Source: Campylobacteraceae bacterium (lineage in GTDB: Bacteria; Campylobacterota; Campylobacteria; Campylobacterales; Sulfurovaceae). From it: a DNA stretch of 6,733 bases. The notes beneath the pieces are model-generated. The model searched no databases. It was not told the origin of the DNA and was given only the letters and a program-made list of their open reading frames with translations. Of this stretch, positions 1 to 6,226 are shown piece by piece (positions within the stretch are counted from its first letter, which is position 1; each line of letters starts with the position of its first letter). The translations under genes and the position numbers were made by a program. The stretch is from NCBI GenBank assembly GCA_026986355.1, contig JALSOO010000242.1:1-6733 (forward strand). The letters run 5' to 3'.

Positions 1-1204
1 TGGAGATTGTATTTTAGATGACAGTACTGTTTCTAATAATGGAGATAGTAAATCTGGGTGTAATATTGAGAGTGATGATGTGGCGTTGAAGTTTATGCCA
101 CATCATTTTAATATAGACTCTAGCCTAGCAAATGCTAACCATAATGGGAAAGATTATCTCTATATGAGTGATTTAACACTATCTCAAAAAATGGGTGTTG
201 AGTTAAATAGTACAATTGTGGCACAAGGTGAAGATGGTACACAACTAACAAACTTTACAAAAAGTTGTATAGATAACAGTGTAGAGCTTAATTTAGGGTT
301 ACAGTTCTCATTTATCTCTGATGAGGGAGAGTCAAATAATAGTCACTATACTGCACCTAAATCTATACCTAATATGGCAGGAGAGAGAACAACTCTAGTG
401 CCTCAACAGATTGTAGATTTTAATAATGATAACAATAAAACTGTAGAGCATATACAGGATATTAATATTCAAAATAAATTTTTAGATGAGAATAATGGCT
501 CAATAGAGGTAGATATTCTCTATAATATGGAGAAACTCTTTACAAAACCAACCAATCCTATAAAAGTAACCTTTAAATCTTTGGATTTAAACTCTAGTAA
601 TTTAGAGGCTAAAATAGAGAATAAAAATAATAAACCATCAGGAAAAGGAGAGATAGATAAACAGAGAATCTACTACTTTGCAAGAGTAGCATCATATAGA
701 AAAAATTATCCACCAACAACTAAAAAAGAGATAAATACCCCTCTATTTGTAGAAATCTTCTGTAAAAAAATAGATGATGAAGATTGGTGTCAGAATACTA
801 TGAAAATTAATAATAAAAGCAACAGAAGAGGTTGGTACTTTGCTAAAGACCACAATAGTTCTAGTGGAGAAGGTAGAGTTTTTGAATTAATAAGTGATGA
901 TAATAGTACTGTTCGTACAACTCCAGATAGCCCTATTCCTGATTTTATAAATGGTAGAGTAGATAGTATCGTGACAAAATATATCTCTAACAGTGAGTTA
1001 AGCGATAAACTAAAAGTTGAAATTGCCATAGACAGTGATGTATGGTTACGATTTAATAAAAAAATCCTTAGTAATGTACCACTTGGAACATCATCATATA
1101 GTGTTACCTTTAAAAATCTCTCCTCTACCACAGGTGCAGGAGATACAGGTAACTTAGTAGAGAGTGTTAAAAAAGTTGAGAAGAATGGTAAAATCTCATG
1201 GTAG
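1..1204 (+). CDS. C-terminal part of a large secreted DUF6701/MshQ-like protein, partial at 5' end
   Basis: The frame is open from base 2 to the TAG at 1202-1204, giving 400 visible residues. An internal GTG at 80 has no convincing ribosome-binding site, and the coding signal continues upstream of it, so the true start lies outside the window. Near the visible N-terminus is FMPHHFNI, followed by a YLYMSD segment and a conserved Cys (about residue 89). This resembles the F-x-P-x-HF-x-(I/V) opening and beta-rich repeat of DUF6701, the C-terminal domain of MSHA biogenesis protein MshQ. At nt 665-800 there is a YFARV segment followed by two Cys about ten residues apart. The end (DVWLRFN, then GAGDTGN, ending in ISW) recalls the C-termini of large surface proteins in Campylobacterota. 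The protein is rich in Asn, Asp and Ser and has no membrane segment, as expected for an exported beta protein. It overlaps the next, prepilin-like gene by 7 bases. I infer a filament-tip or adhesin role. The family call is from memory of the motifs, not from alignment. Confidence 0.6.
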   Translation, partial: GDCILDDSTVSNNGDSKSGCNIESDDVALKFMPHHFNIDSSLANANHNGKDYLYMSDLTLSQKMGVELNSTIVAQGEDGTQLTNFTKSCIDNSVELNLGLQFSFISDEGESNNSHYTAPKSIPNMAGERTTLVPQQIVDFNNDNNKTVEHIQDINIQNKFLDENNGSIEVDILYNMEKLFTKPTNPIKVTFKSLDLNSSNLEAKIENKNNKPSGKGEIDKQRIYYFARVASYRKNYPPTTKKEINTPLFVEIFCKKIDDEDWCQNTMKINNKSNRRGWYFAKDHNSSSGEGRVFELISDDNSTVRTTPDSPIPDFINGRVDSIVTKYISNSELSDKLKVEIAIDSDVWLRFNKKILSNVPLGTSSYSVTFKNLSSTTGAGDTGNLVESVKKVEKNGKISW

Positions 1205-1938
1205 CTAAAAAGAAAAGAGCCATAGCGATGATAGAGCTTATCTTTGCGTTGGTTATTATGGGGATTGTTCTTATGTCTGCCCCAATGCTTATTCAACAAT
1301 CTGTTAGAAGTGGCAATGTTGCTTTGCAACAAGAGGCAATTGCAGCAGCTGCAGCCCAAACATCTATTGTACTCTCTATGCACTGGGATGAGGCAAATGC
1401 AAACCTTCCCGTGGGTACATCTCCTATATTGGATACTAATAGAACAAATTTTGATTTTAATGCCTCAAATCCACCATTAGGATTAGTAGGTGTATCTAGT
1501 AGAAACAGTAACAATGGAGGAGTTATATTCTCTCCTTCTACTACTCTAGGAGCTGATTTTACAGATGACAATGATACAAATGAGACAGACTACAGTAAAT
1601 TTGATGATGTAGATGACTACAACAATCAAAGTTTTGGAGTAGTAGTTTTTAATAATGAGAATACTACAACAGACAAAGGAGACTATGTGGATAAAAATAT
1701 CTCTATAGCATCAAGTATAAACTATGTAGATGATACAGTAACCTTTAAAAAAAATATGTTAGATAGTGATATTACTGATATAAATGATACTCCATTTGGA
1801 GCAGTAAGCAATATAAAATTTATAACTGTTAATTTAACTTCAAACTCAAATATAGAAGAGCTAAATAAAAGTATAACCTTTAAAGCATTCTCATCTAATA
1901 TTGGAACATTTGTTCCTAATGATAGGGGAGAGTTATGA
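1198..1938 (+). CDS. type IV prepilin-like minor pseudopilin (MshD/PilV-like)
   Basis: 246 residues with a class III leader. The basic stretch VAKKKRA is followed by the helix IAMIELIFALVIMGIVLM. Placing Glu at mature position 5 puts peptidase cleavage between Ala7 and Ile8, so -1 is Ala and +1 is Ile rather than the usual Gly and Phe. An Ala-rich helix (QEAIAAAAAQ) continues the N-terminal alpha-1. The C-terminal two thirds is Asp/Asn/Thr-rich and lacks Cys. It contains HWDEAN and FDDVDDYNN, which resemble the WDE and DDYxG segments of MshD/PilV-type minor pilins. The ATG at 1198 overlaps the end of the upstream gene by 7 bases, with only a weak ribosome-binding site (AGAAGAATGG), so translational coupling is likely. 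The gene ends in an ATGA overlap with the next one. The pseudopilin call is secure; the MshD/PilV subtype is inference. Confidence 0.8.
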   Translation: MVAKKKRAIAMIELIFALVIMGIVLMSAPMLIQQSVRSGNVALQQEAIAAAAAQTSIVLSMHWDEANANLPVGTSPILDTNRTNFDFNASNPPLGLVGVSSRNSNNGGVIFSPSTTLGADFTDDNDTNETDYSKFDDVDDYNNQSFGVVVFNNENTTTDKGDYVDKNISIASSINYVDDTVTFKKNMLDSDITDINDTPFGAVSNIKFITVNLTSNSNIEELNKSITFKAFSSNIGTFVPNDRGEL

Positions 1939-2867
1939 GAAGAGCATTCTCTTTAATAGAAGTTATTTTTGTATTAGTTATATTGGGTATTGTAGCCTCT
2001 ATCTCTTCAGAGATTATTGTACAGGTCTATGAGAGCTATATAGTACAAAATGCCCTCTATAAAAGTACAACCAAAACAGAACTAGTAGCAACCCAAATCG
2101 TCAATAGATTAACATATGCCATTGAGGGAACAACCGTTGCAAAAGATATAGATAAAAATGGAACAGTTGAGGGGGTTGATTGGATTAAGTTAGAAGATAT
2201 TCCACCTTATGATAATAACTTTACCACTGTAGAGTGGATAGGTTATGATAACGATAGCTTTAGTGCAGGAGCAACCCCTTATTGGAGTGGAGTTGCTAAT
2301 TATGAGAGTGCTACACGTAATAGTTTTATCTCTCCTATCTCACAACTCTCTAAAGTAGCTACTATTATGAATAATCTCTCTAATGGTAAAGTAGATTTAA
2401 CCAACACTAAACCAGCAGGGCTTCTCTTTTTTCAACAAGACAATCAGTATAAAGATGGATTAGAGTATAACCCTCTTTGTATGGGACTGATTGATGATAC
2501 AAATAGCTCTTGTATTTTCCCTGTAAAAATAGGCTCAACCGATAACAATCTTACCTTTACTAGAACTAATGAGCCAAAAATAGTTACAGAACGCTATAAG
2601 TTAGCATGGTCTGCTTATGCCCTAGTTCCTAAAAAACATACTCCTGAAGATGGACTATATGATTTATATTTACACTATAACTACCAACCATGGAATGGAG
2701 AAAAATATAACGATACTAATACATCTAAATCACTTTTAATGAAAAATATATCTGTCTTCAAATTCACAGAAAATGGAGGCGTAATCCAATTAAAACTCTG
2801 TGCCACAGAAAACATTGGAACAGATTATAATATTAGTTCATGTAAAGAGAAAGCGATTATAAAATGA
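1935..2867 (+). CDS. type IV prepilin-like minor pseudopilin (MshO/PilW/GspJ-like)
   Basis: 310 residues. The very short leader MRRA is followed by FSLIEVIFVLVILGIVASI: cleavage after Ala4, Phe at +1, Glu at +5, then the hydrophobic assembly helix. The length and the downstream segments NRLTYAIEG, VEWIGYDND and PYWSGVANY suggest the PilW/MshO group, the large beta-rich minor pilins that sit below the filament tip. Four Cys occur in two spaced pairs (near LCMGL/SSCIF and KLCAT/SSCKE), so disulfides are plausible. The ATG overlaps the previous stop as ATGA and is preceded by a good Shine-Dalgarno sequence, AGGGGAG (1924-1930), four bases upstream. A second ATGA overlap joins it to the next gene. 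The prepilin nature is clear; the subtype is inferred from size, order and remembered motifs. Confidence 0.8.
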   Translation: MRRAFSLIEVIFVLVILGIVASISSEIIVQVYESYIVQNALYKSTTKTELVATQIVNRLTYAIEGTTVAKDIDKNGTVEGVDWIKLEDIPPYDNNFTTVEWIGYDNDSFSAGATPYWSGVANYESATRNSFISPISQLSKVATIMNNLSNGKVDLTNTKPAGLLFFQQDNQYKDGLEYNPLCMGLIDDTNSSCIFPVKIGSTDNNLTFTRTNEPKIVTERYKLAWSAYALVPKKHTPEDGLYDLYLHYNYQPWNGEKYNDTNTSKSLLMKNISVFKFTENGGVIQLKLCATENIGTDYNISSCKEKAIIK

Positions 2868-3361
2868 TAAAAGTAAAAAGTAAAAGAGCATTTTCTATGA
2901 TAACGGCTATCTTTGTCATTATTATTATGGCAACGGTAACTTCACTTGTAATGAATGTAACAGGTAAAACAGTCAAGGCAACAACCCTGCAGTATCAAAA
3001 AGAACAAGCCCAACTCTTAGCTAGAAGCTATACAGAATTAGCTATATTATATGTTATTTATAAAGATAGAAGTAGTGATTGTATAGAGACCATTAGTGAC
3101 CATTTTGGAGCTAGTGGTAATAATGGTTATGATATTAGAATGAATATCTCCTATATTGGGAATGGTACACTTTTAGCTAACTGTAATAACAATATTGATA
3201 GCAGTGGAGCTATAGGAAATAGTGCTACATGGATAGACACAACTACAGGATTTGACAAAACCATCTCAATGGTAATCGACACATATATCACCTATAAAGA
3301 TTTTGATGACCCAAGCGACCGAAATATAACATTTCATCGAAGAACTTTACAAAAACTTTAA
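2864..3361 (+). CDS. prepilin-like tip pseudopilin lacking Glu5 (MshP/PilX/GspK-like)
   Basis: 165 residues. Leader MIKVKSKRA, then FSMITAIFVIIIMATVTSLVMN. Aligned with the two preceding pseudopilins, cleavage falls after Ala9 and mature position 5 is Thr instead of the near-invariant Glu. Loss of Glu5 is known for tip pseudopilins of the GspK/XcpX type and for PilX/MshP-like proteins, which need not dock on a subunit ahead of them. The segment EQAQLLARSYTELAILY continues the alpha-1 helix. Two Cys in the C-terminal part (DCIET and ANCNN) could form a disulfide. It is much shorter than a typical GspK (around 300 residues), which favours an MshP/PilX-like protein. The ATGA overlap (2864-2867) places it last in the operon. 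No GC-rich terminator is visible after it; the next signal is the promoter of the hibernation factor gene. Confidence 0.75.
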   Translation: MIKVKSKRAFSMITAIFVIIIMATVTSLVMNVTGKTVKATTLQYQKEQAQLLARSYTELAILYVIYKDRSSDCIETISDHFGASGNNGYDIRMNISYIGNGTLLANCNNNIDSSGAIGNSATWIDTTTGFDKTISMVIDTYITYKDFDDPSDRNITFHRRTLQKL

Positions 3362-3412
3362 TATATAAAATTAATTTTCAGTATCATTTACTATTTATTT
3401 ACCTATATTGGG

Positions 3413-3418
3413 TATAAT
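3413..3418 (+). promoter_or_regulatory. sigma70 -10 box for the hibernation factor gene
   Basis: Perfect TATAAT in a T-rich stretch, with no recognisable TTGACA upstream, as is usual for Campylobacterota sigma70 promoters. A start near 3425 would leave a leader of about 60 bases before the ATG at 3487. It lies about 50 bases after the pseudopilin operon and explains separate expression of the next gene. Confidence 0.6.
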
Positions 3419-3433
3419 ACAGATACAAAACAT

Positions 3434-3452
3434 TTACACTAATAAGGTGTGA
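3434..3452 (+). promoter_or_regulatory. small 5' UTR hairpin covering an upstream AAGG
   Basis: TTACACT (3434-3440) can pair with GGTGTGA (3446-3452) around an AATAA loop: seven pairs, two of them G-U. The structure takes in part of the AAGG (3444-3447) that would otherwise serve the in-frame ATG at 3454. It is weak, and a regulatory role is speculative. Confidence 0.25.
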
Positions 3453-3473
3453 TATGTTGTTTGTAAAAAATAT

Positions 3474-3480
3474 AAAAGGA
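3474..3480 (+). promoter_or_regulatory. ribosome-binding site that decides the hibernation factor start
   Basis: AAAAGGA lies six bases before ATG 3487. The same AAAAGGA precedes the chosen starts of recG and the response regulator, so it looks like the local Shine-Dalgarno form. It favours 3487 over the in-frame ATG at 3454. Confidence 0.65.
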
Positions 3481-3486
3481 CGCATT

Positions 3487-4017
3487 ATGAGTAAAAATAT
3501 AGTGGGAAGACGTTTTGACCTATCAGATTCTATTAGAGAGCATATCTCTGAAAGTATTGATGCCTTAGATAAATATAATTTAGAAATTATTTCAAGCAAC
3601 ACGATTATAACAGCAGACAATAAATCTAAAGAGGGAGTTTCAGTAGAATTAGTTTTAAACCTAAAAGATAAAAATACTATTGTTATTACTCAACGAGATA
3701 AAGATATCTATACTGCAACAGATACAGCAATAGATAGAGCAAAAAAAGCACTTAGAAGACATGCTGATAAAGTTAAAAGTCATAAAATTATGTCATTTAA
3801 AGATTTAGGTACAGAGGCAGAAGCAGTACTTGACCTAGAGACAGAAGATGTAGAATTAGTACCTATGGATTTAGAACTTCATAAACCACTAGATTTTGAT
3901 GAAGCTATCGAAGCACTCAAAGCAGAGAAGAAAAGACAATTTATTGTATTTAATGACCATGATGGATTGATGCGTGTAATGTATAAAAGAGCTGATGGTA
4001 AATTTGGACTCTATTAA
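3487..4017 (+). CDS. hpf: ribosome hibernation promoting factor, long form
   Basis: 176 residues from ATG 3487. It binds the decoding region of the 30S subunit in slow or starved growth, and long forms drive 70S dimers (100S). Residues 1-100 form the HPF/YfiA (S30AE) domain: the opening KNIVGRRFDLSDSIREHI matches the usual first strand and helix, and the basic helix DRAKKALRRHADKVKSHK is the rRNA-contacting end. An acidic linker follows (about 105-125). Residues 126-176 form the C-terminal dimerisation domain, with PLDFDEAIEAL, FIVFNDHDG and VMYKRADGKFGLY. The frame also has an ATG at 3454, which would add 11 residues (MLFVKNIKGRI). I prefer 3487 because family members start right before the first strand and AAAAGGA is well placed. 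It has its own promoter and is convergent with recG. The family call is secure. Confidence 0.92.
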   Translation: MSKNIVGRRFDLSDSIREHISESIDALDKYNLEIISSNTIITADNKSKEGVSVELVLNLKDKNTIVITQRDKDIYTATDTAIDRAKKALRRHADKVKSHKIMSFKDLGTEAEAVLDLETEDVELVPMDLELHKPLDFDEAIEALKAEKKRQFIVFNDHDGLMRVMYKRADGKFGLY

Positions 4018-4044
4018 TTATAAGCGTATATATACGGTATAGGT

Positions 4045-4070
4045 GTAGGGTGTAGTCCCACGACTACACC
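4045..4070 (+). repeat. REP-like unit A: GTAG head plus 9-bp hairpin
   Basis: GTAG at 4045-4048, then arms GGTGTAGTC (4049-4057) and GACTACACC (4062-4070) around the loop CCAC. The pairing is perfect over nine bases, and a G-U pair could add one more. No T-run follows on the + strand, so it is a poor intrinsic terminator for hpf by itself. Confidence 0.6.
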
Positions 4071-4132
4071 TCATTCATTACATCCCAACTACACCACACA
4101 TTATAGATATAGCCTAAAATTTAAATATAATA

Positions 4133-4157
4133 GGTGTAGTCAGTGACTACACCCTAC
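4133..4157 (-). repeat. REP-like unit B, inverted: GTAG head plus 9-bp hairpin
   Basis: Read on the - strand, GTAG (4157-4154) is followed by GGTGTAGTC (4153-4145), loop ACT and GACTACACC (4141-4133). It has the same arms as unit A with a three-base loop. On the + strand the hairpin is followed by CCTACTTTTT, and on the - strand by a T-rich stretch, so it could terminate either convergent transcript weakly. Bases 4147-4157 also encode the end of recG. Confidence 0.6.
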
Positions 4158-5925
4158 TTTTTGCTACGTTTATAATATGCTCATCATCTGCTAAATCCAA
4201 AAACTTAAATTGTACTCCACTCTGAACTGTTCCATCTACTATATCACCTGAATTTCTAAATTTTAAATCCAATCGTGCTATCTCAAATCCACTTTGCGTT
4301 CGTACAAATGCCTCTAATCTACCATTTTTTTTATCATTAGTAAATAGATAACAGTAGCTCTTGAGACCCAAACGCCCTACTCTTCCTCTAAGTTGATGTA
4401 GAGTTGCTAGACCTAAACGCTCTGCTCCTACAATTATAATAAGAGTTAATCGTGGCAAAGAGATACCAACCTCTATTACTGTTGTAGCCAACAAGATATT
4501 TCCACTATCTCTAAACTCTTGCAAAACCTCCTCTTTATTTTTATCTTTTCCATGAGTTACATATACCTTTTCAAATCTCTTCTCCCAAAACTCTCTACCC
4601 TCATCTATAGATTGATATGGGATATTTTGACTCTCCTCTACTAGAGGATATACAATCAAGACTTGATGATTTTGTGCTATCTCTTGAGTTATAGAGTAAA
4701 GTAATCTACCAAAATCGCCTCTATCTACTACCTCACTTCTAATATCCTTTTTAAAAGGGGTTGTTGTAATTAAACTCATATCAATCAATTCAGACTGCAT
4801 CATAGCCTGTGTTCTAGGAATAGGTGTTGCTGAAAATTGTAAAAAATGTGGTTTTTTATCGTCATTTGACATCATTGCCTCTAACATAGCACGTTGCTTT
4901 GTTCCAAAACGGTGCTGTTCATCTACCATAATCAATGGAGCTTTTGGCATATCATCTTTGAATAAAATAGCATGAGTTCCTACGATAAAATCTGCCTTGG
5001 TATAATCCCCTTCACTCTTTTTACCCTGCATAACCAGTGCTATACTCATCTCTTTTGGTAAAAATCTAACTGCCTCTTCATAAATCTGAAGTGCAAGTAG
5101 AGAAGTAGGAGCCATTAATATACTCTTTTGAGGATATGCCATAACAGCTGAAGCTAATATAACCATTGTTTTACCAGAACCAACGTCCCCAATAACCATA
5201 CGTTTTGTAGCCTTTTTATCTGAAGATAAATCTACTTTTATCTCCTCGATTACACTACTCTGCTCTACTGTTAACTCAAATGGTAGATTTTTAATAAAAG
5301 TCTCTATTGAACCTTTTAATATAGCCATTGCAGGAAACTCTTTTCGTTTTCCTTTTAACTTTTTGATATAGTTAAATGCCTCTATAAACTTTAGAACATC
5401 TCTATCATAACTCTCTATATCATCTGTAGATTTAGGATAGTGTAGACCCAAAAGTGTAGATACTTCATGACTATTTAACCCCTCTGCATATAGATTTGAT
5501 TCGGTAATATGCGTTTCTATCAACAAACACATATCATTTTTGCTCAAAGGTGTACTGTATTTAGGAGTAATATCTCCTATCTTTTTAAGAGATTTTGGTT
5601 GATTTATCTGTATATTTTCTCTATACTCTTCAACTCTACCTTGGATATAGTGCTTTGAACCCTTTGTGTAGAGTTTATAGTGATAAGGAGTTGTTCTAAA
5701 AATCATTGAAGCTATATACTTTTTAAAGAGAGGGATATAAAAGGAGATACGCAACCTACCATTGATAGAGGAGACCTCATCAACAACTACTTCAAATGTC
5801 TGAACTTTACCTATCTCAATAGTTTTGCTTAGATTATTATCTTGATAAGAGGAGGGGATAATAAGTGCTAAATCCAATAATGAGACAATCTTTAACTTTT
5901 GAAATAGTGATTTTGCGTCGTTCAC
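4147..5925 (-). CDS. recG: ATP-dependent DNA helicase RecG
   Basis: 592 residues from a GTG start. RecG is a superfamily 2 double-strand DNA translocase that reverses stalled replication forks and processes branched DNA. Helicase motifs appear in order: Walker A GDVGSGKT (246-253), motif II DEQH (335-338) with RFG after it, motif III SATP (365-368), a motif V region TTVIEVGISLP, and motif VI QLRGRVGR (511-518). The C-terminal FRNSGDIVDGTVQSG (about 556-570) is the TRG segment that couples ATP use to movement. The N-terminal wedge (OB) domain is shorter than in E. coli (693 aa), matching the roughly 600-residue RecG of Campylobacter and Helicobacter. An in-frame ATG at 5961 would add 12 residues (MYNIIYNIKGYI). 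I prefer GTG 5923-5925 because AAAAGGA sits six bases upstream and family proteins begin close to the LFQKLKIVSLLDLALIIP segment. The last codons, Ser-Arg-Val and TAG, come from the REP-like repeat. Confidence 0.93.
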   Translation of the reverse strand: MNDAKSLFQKLKIVSLLDLALIIPSSYQDNNLSKTIEIGKVQTFEVVVDEVSSINGRLRISFYIPLFKKYIASMIFRTTPYHYKLYTKGSKHYIQGRVEEYRENIQINQPKSLKKIGDITPKYSTPLSKNDMCLLIETHITESNLYAEGLNSHEVSTLLGLHYPKSTDDIESYDRDVLKFIEAFNYIKKLKGKRKEFPAMAILKGSIETFIKNLPFELTVEQSSVIEEIKVDLSSDKKATKRMVIGDVGSGKTMVILASAVMAYPQKSILMAPTSLLALQIYEEAVRFLPKEMSIALVMQGKKSEGDYTKADFIVGTHAILFKDDMPKAPLIMVDEQHRFGTKQRAMLEAMMSNDDKKPHFLQFSATPIPRTQAMMQSELIDMSLITTTPFKKDIRSEVVDRGDFGRLLYSITQEIAQNHQVLIVYPLVEESQNIPYQSIDEGREFWEKRFEKVYVTHGKDKNKEEVLQEFRDSGNILLATTVIEVGISLPRLTLIIIVGAERLGLATLHQLRGRVGRLGLKSYCYLFTNDKKNGRLEAFVRTQSGFEIARLDLKFRNSGDIVDGTVQSGVQFKFLDLADDEHIINVAKSRV

Positions 5926-5931
5926 AATATA

Positions 5932-5938
5932 TCCTTTT
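5932..5938 (-). promoter_or_regulatory. ribosome-binding site supporting the recG GTG start
   Basis: On the - strand AAAAGGA (5938-5932) is followed by TATATT and GTG (5925-5923). The spacing of six is the same as for hpf. The upstream ATG at 5961 has no such element. Confidence 0.65.
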
Positions 5939-5952
5939 ATATTATAAATTAT

Positions 5953-5958
5953 ATTATA
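5953..5958 (-). promoter_or_regulatory. possible -10 box of recG
   Basis: TATAAT on the - strand, immediately after the ATG at 5961-5959. Transcription would begin near 5946, about 20 bases before the GTG. This would place the alternative ATG start upstream of the transcript. The region is very AT-rich, so chance matches are expected. Confidence 0.4.
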
Positions 5959-6000
5959 CATAAAATTGTAAAAAGCCCCTAATTAAAAGCTTTAAAACTA

Positions 6001-6022
6001 TATTTTTTAATATTTAAAAATA
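6001..6022. repeat. AT-only inverted repeat
   Basis: TATTTTT (6001-6007) and AAAAATA (6016-6022) are perfect complements across eight bases. They contain no G or C, so this may be chance in such AT-rich DNA. Confidence 0.25.
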
Positions 6023-6051
6023 TAAATAGATGTAAAATAATACTATTATTA

Positions 6052-6071
6052 GATATTTTAGATAAAATATC
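6052..6071. promoter_or_regulatory. 20-bp near-continuous palindrome, possible operator
   Basis: Arms GATATTTTA (6052-6060) and TAAAATATC (6063-6071) are exact complements around GA. The compact symmetric shape fits a dimeric regulator site better than a terminator. It lies about 77 bases upstream of the -10 facing the response regulator and about 95 bases upstream of the recG -10. I cannot name a regulator. Confidence 0.4.
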
Positions 6072-6085
6072 AATATAGAAATGTG

Positions 6086-6105
6086 ACGATTATATTCATA
6101 ATCGT
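6086..6105. promoter_or_regulatory. 8-bp inverted repeat with 4-base loop
   Basis: ACGATTAT (6086-6093) and ATAATCGT (6098-6105) pair perfectly around ATTC. It is followed by TTTATTATT, a poor U-tract, and no gene ends nearby to need a terminator. An operator or a leader structure is more likely, though neither is shown. Confidence 0.4.
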
Positions 6106-6147
6106 TTATTATTCTGATTAATTGTTGTTTTTAGTAACATTAAAATT

Positions 6148-6156
6148 TGTTATAAT
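6148..6156 (+). promoter_or_regulatory. extended -10 promoter for the response regulator gene
   Basis: TGTTATAAT is a perfect extended -10 (TGnTATAAT). TTGTTT at 6125-6130 is a possible but badly spaced -35 (20 bases). Transcription would start near 6163, giving a leader of about 70 bases before the proposed start at 6234. Confidence 0.55.
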
Positions 6157-6219
6157 AAGAGTTATAGATAAATCCTCATTTCTATCACTAAATTCTCATA
6201 TACTATCAAAATTTTCAAT

Positions 6220-6226
6220 AAAAGGA
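6220..6226 (+). promoter_or_regulatory. ribosome-binding site preceding an ATT start
   Basis: AAAAGGA, identical to the sites before hpf and recG, ends seven bases before ATT 6234. The only in-frame codons between them are GAT, AGA and ATC. It is the main argument for the unusual start. Confidence 0.5.

Larger units (their letters stand above)
4042..4157. repeat. REP/BIME-like inverted repeat cluster between hpf and recG
   Basis: The heptamer GGTGTAG or its complement CTACACC occurs six times in 116 bases: at 4042, 4049 and 4133 forward, and at 4064, 4089 and 4147 in complement. Positions 4045-4057 and 4145-4157 form a perfect 13-base inverted repeat (GTAGGGTGTAGTC and its complement). Each half carries a nine-base-pair hairpin preceded by GTAG on its own strand, heads pointing outwards. 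That is the layout of REP sequences paired in a BIME, which are moved by single-strand RAYT (Y1 HUH) transposases that recognise a GTAG/GGAG head. No transposase is in the window. The cluster covers almost the whole convergent intergenic space and may also act as a terminator. Confidence 0.6.

Noticed and set aside
80..82. GTG as start of the first gene
   Set aside because: The frame is open upstream to the window edge with similar composition, including two Cys, and there is no Shine-Dalgarno sequence. The gene is partial.
790..1383. 197-codon open frame on the - strand
   Set aside because: It lies antisense to the secreted protein and the first pseudopilin, has no family motifs, and looks like the reverse reading of Asn/Ser-rich codons.
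1244..1571. Open frames of 78 (+) and 92 (-) codons inside the first pseudopilin gene
   Set aside because: Both overlap a clear prepilin gene in other frames and lack ribosome-binding sites or recognisable motifs.
3367..3378. AAAATTAATTTT palindrome after the pseudopilin operon
   Set aside because: It has no GC pairs and no loop, so it cannot work as an intrinsic terminator; it is common by chance in AT-rich DNA.
3399..3620. 73-codon open frame on the - strand over the hpf promoter and start
   Set aside because: It is antisense to a well-supported gene and promoter, with no ribosome-binding site or family signal.
4025..4036. CGTATATATACG palindrome just after hpf
   Set aside because: It is a perfect 12-bp alternating palindrome, but short, without loop or T-run and not linked to the REP-like arms. 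No function can be supported.
4042..4157. CRISPR-like array
   Set aside because: The repeated units are heptamers and inverted hairpins with irregular spacing, not direct repeats of 23 bases or more with uniform spacers, and there are no cas genes.
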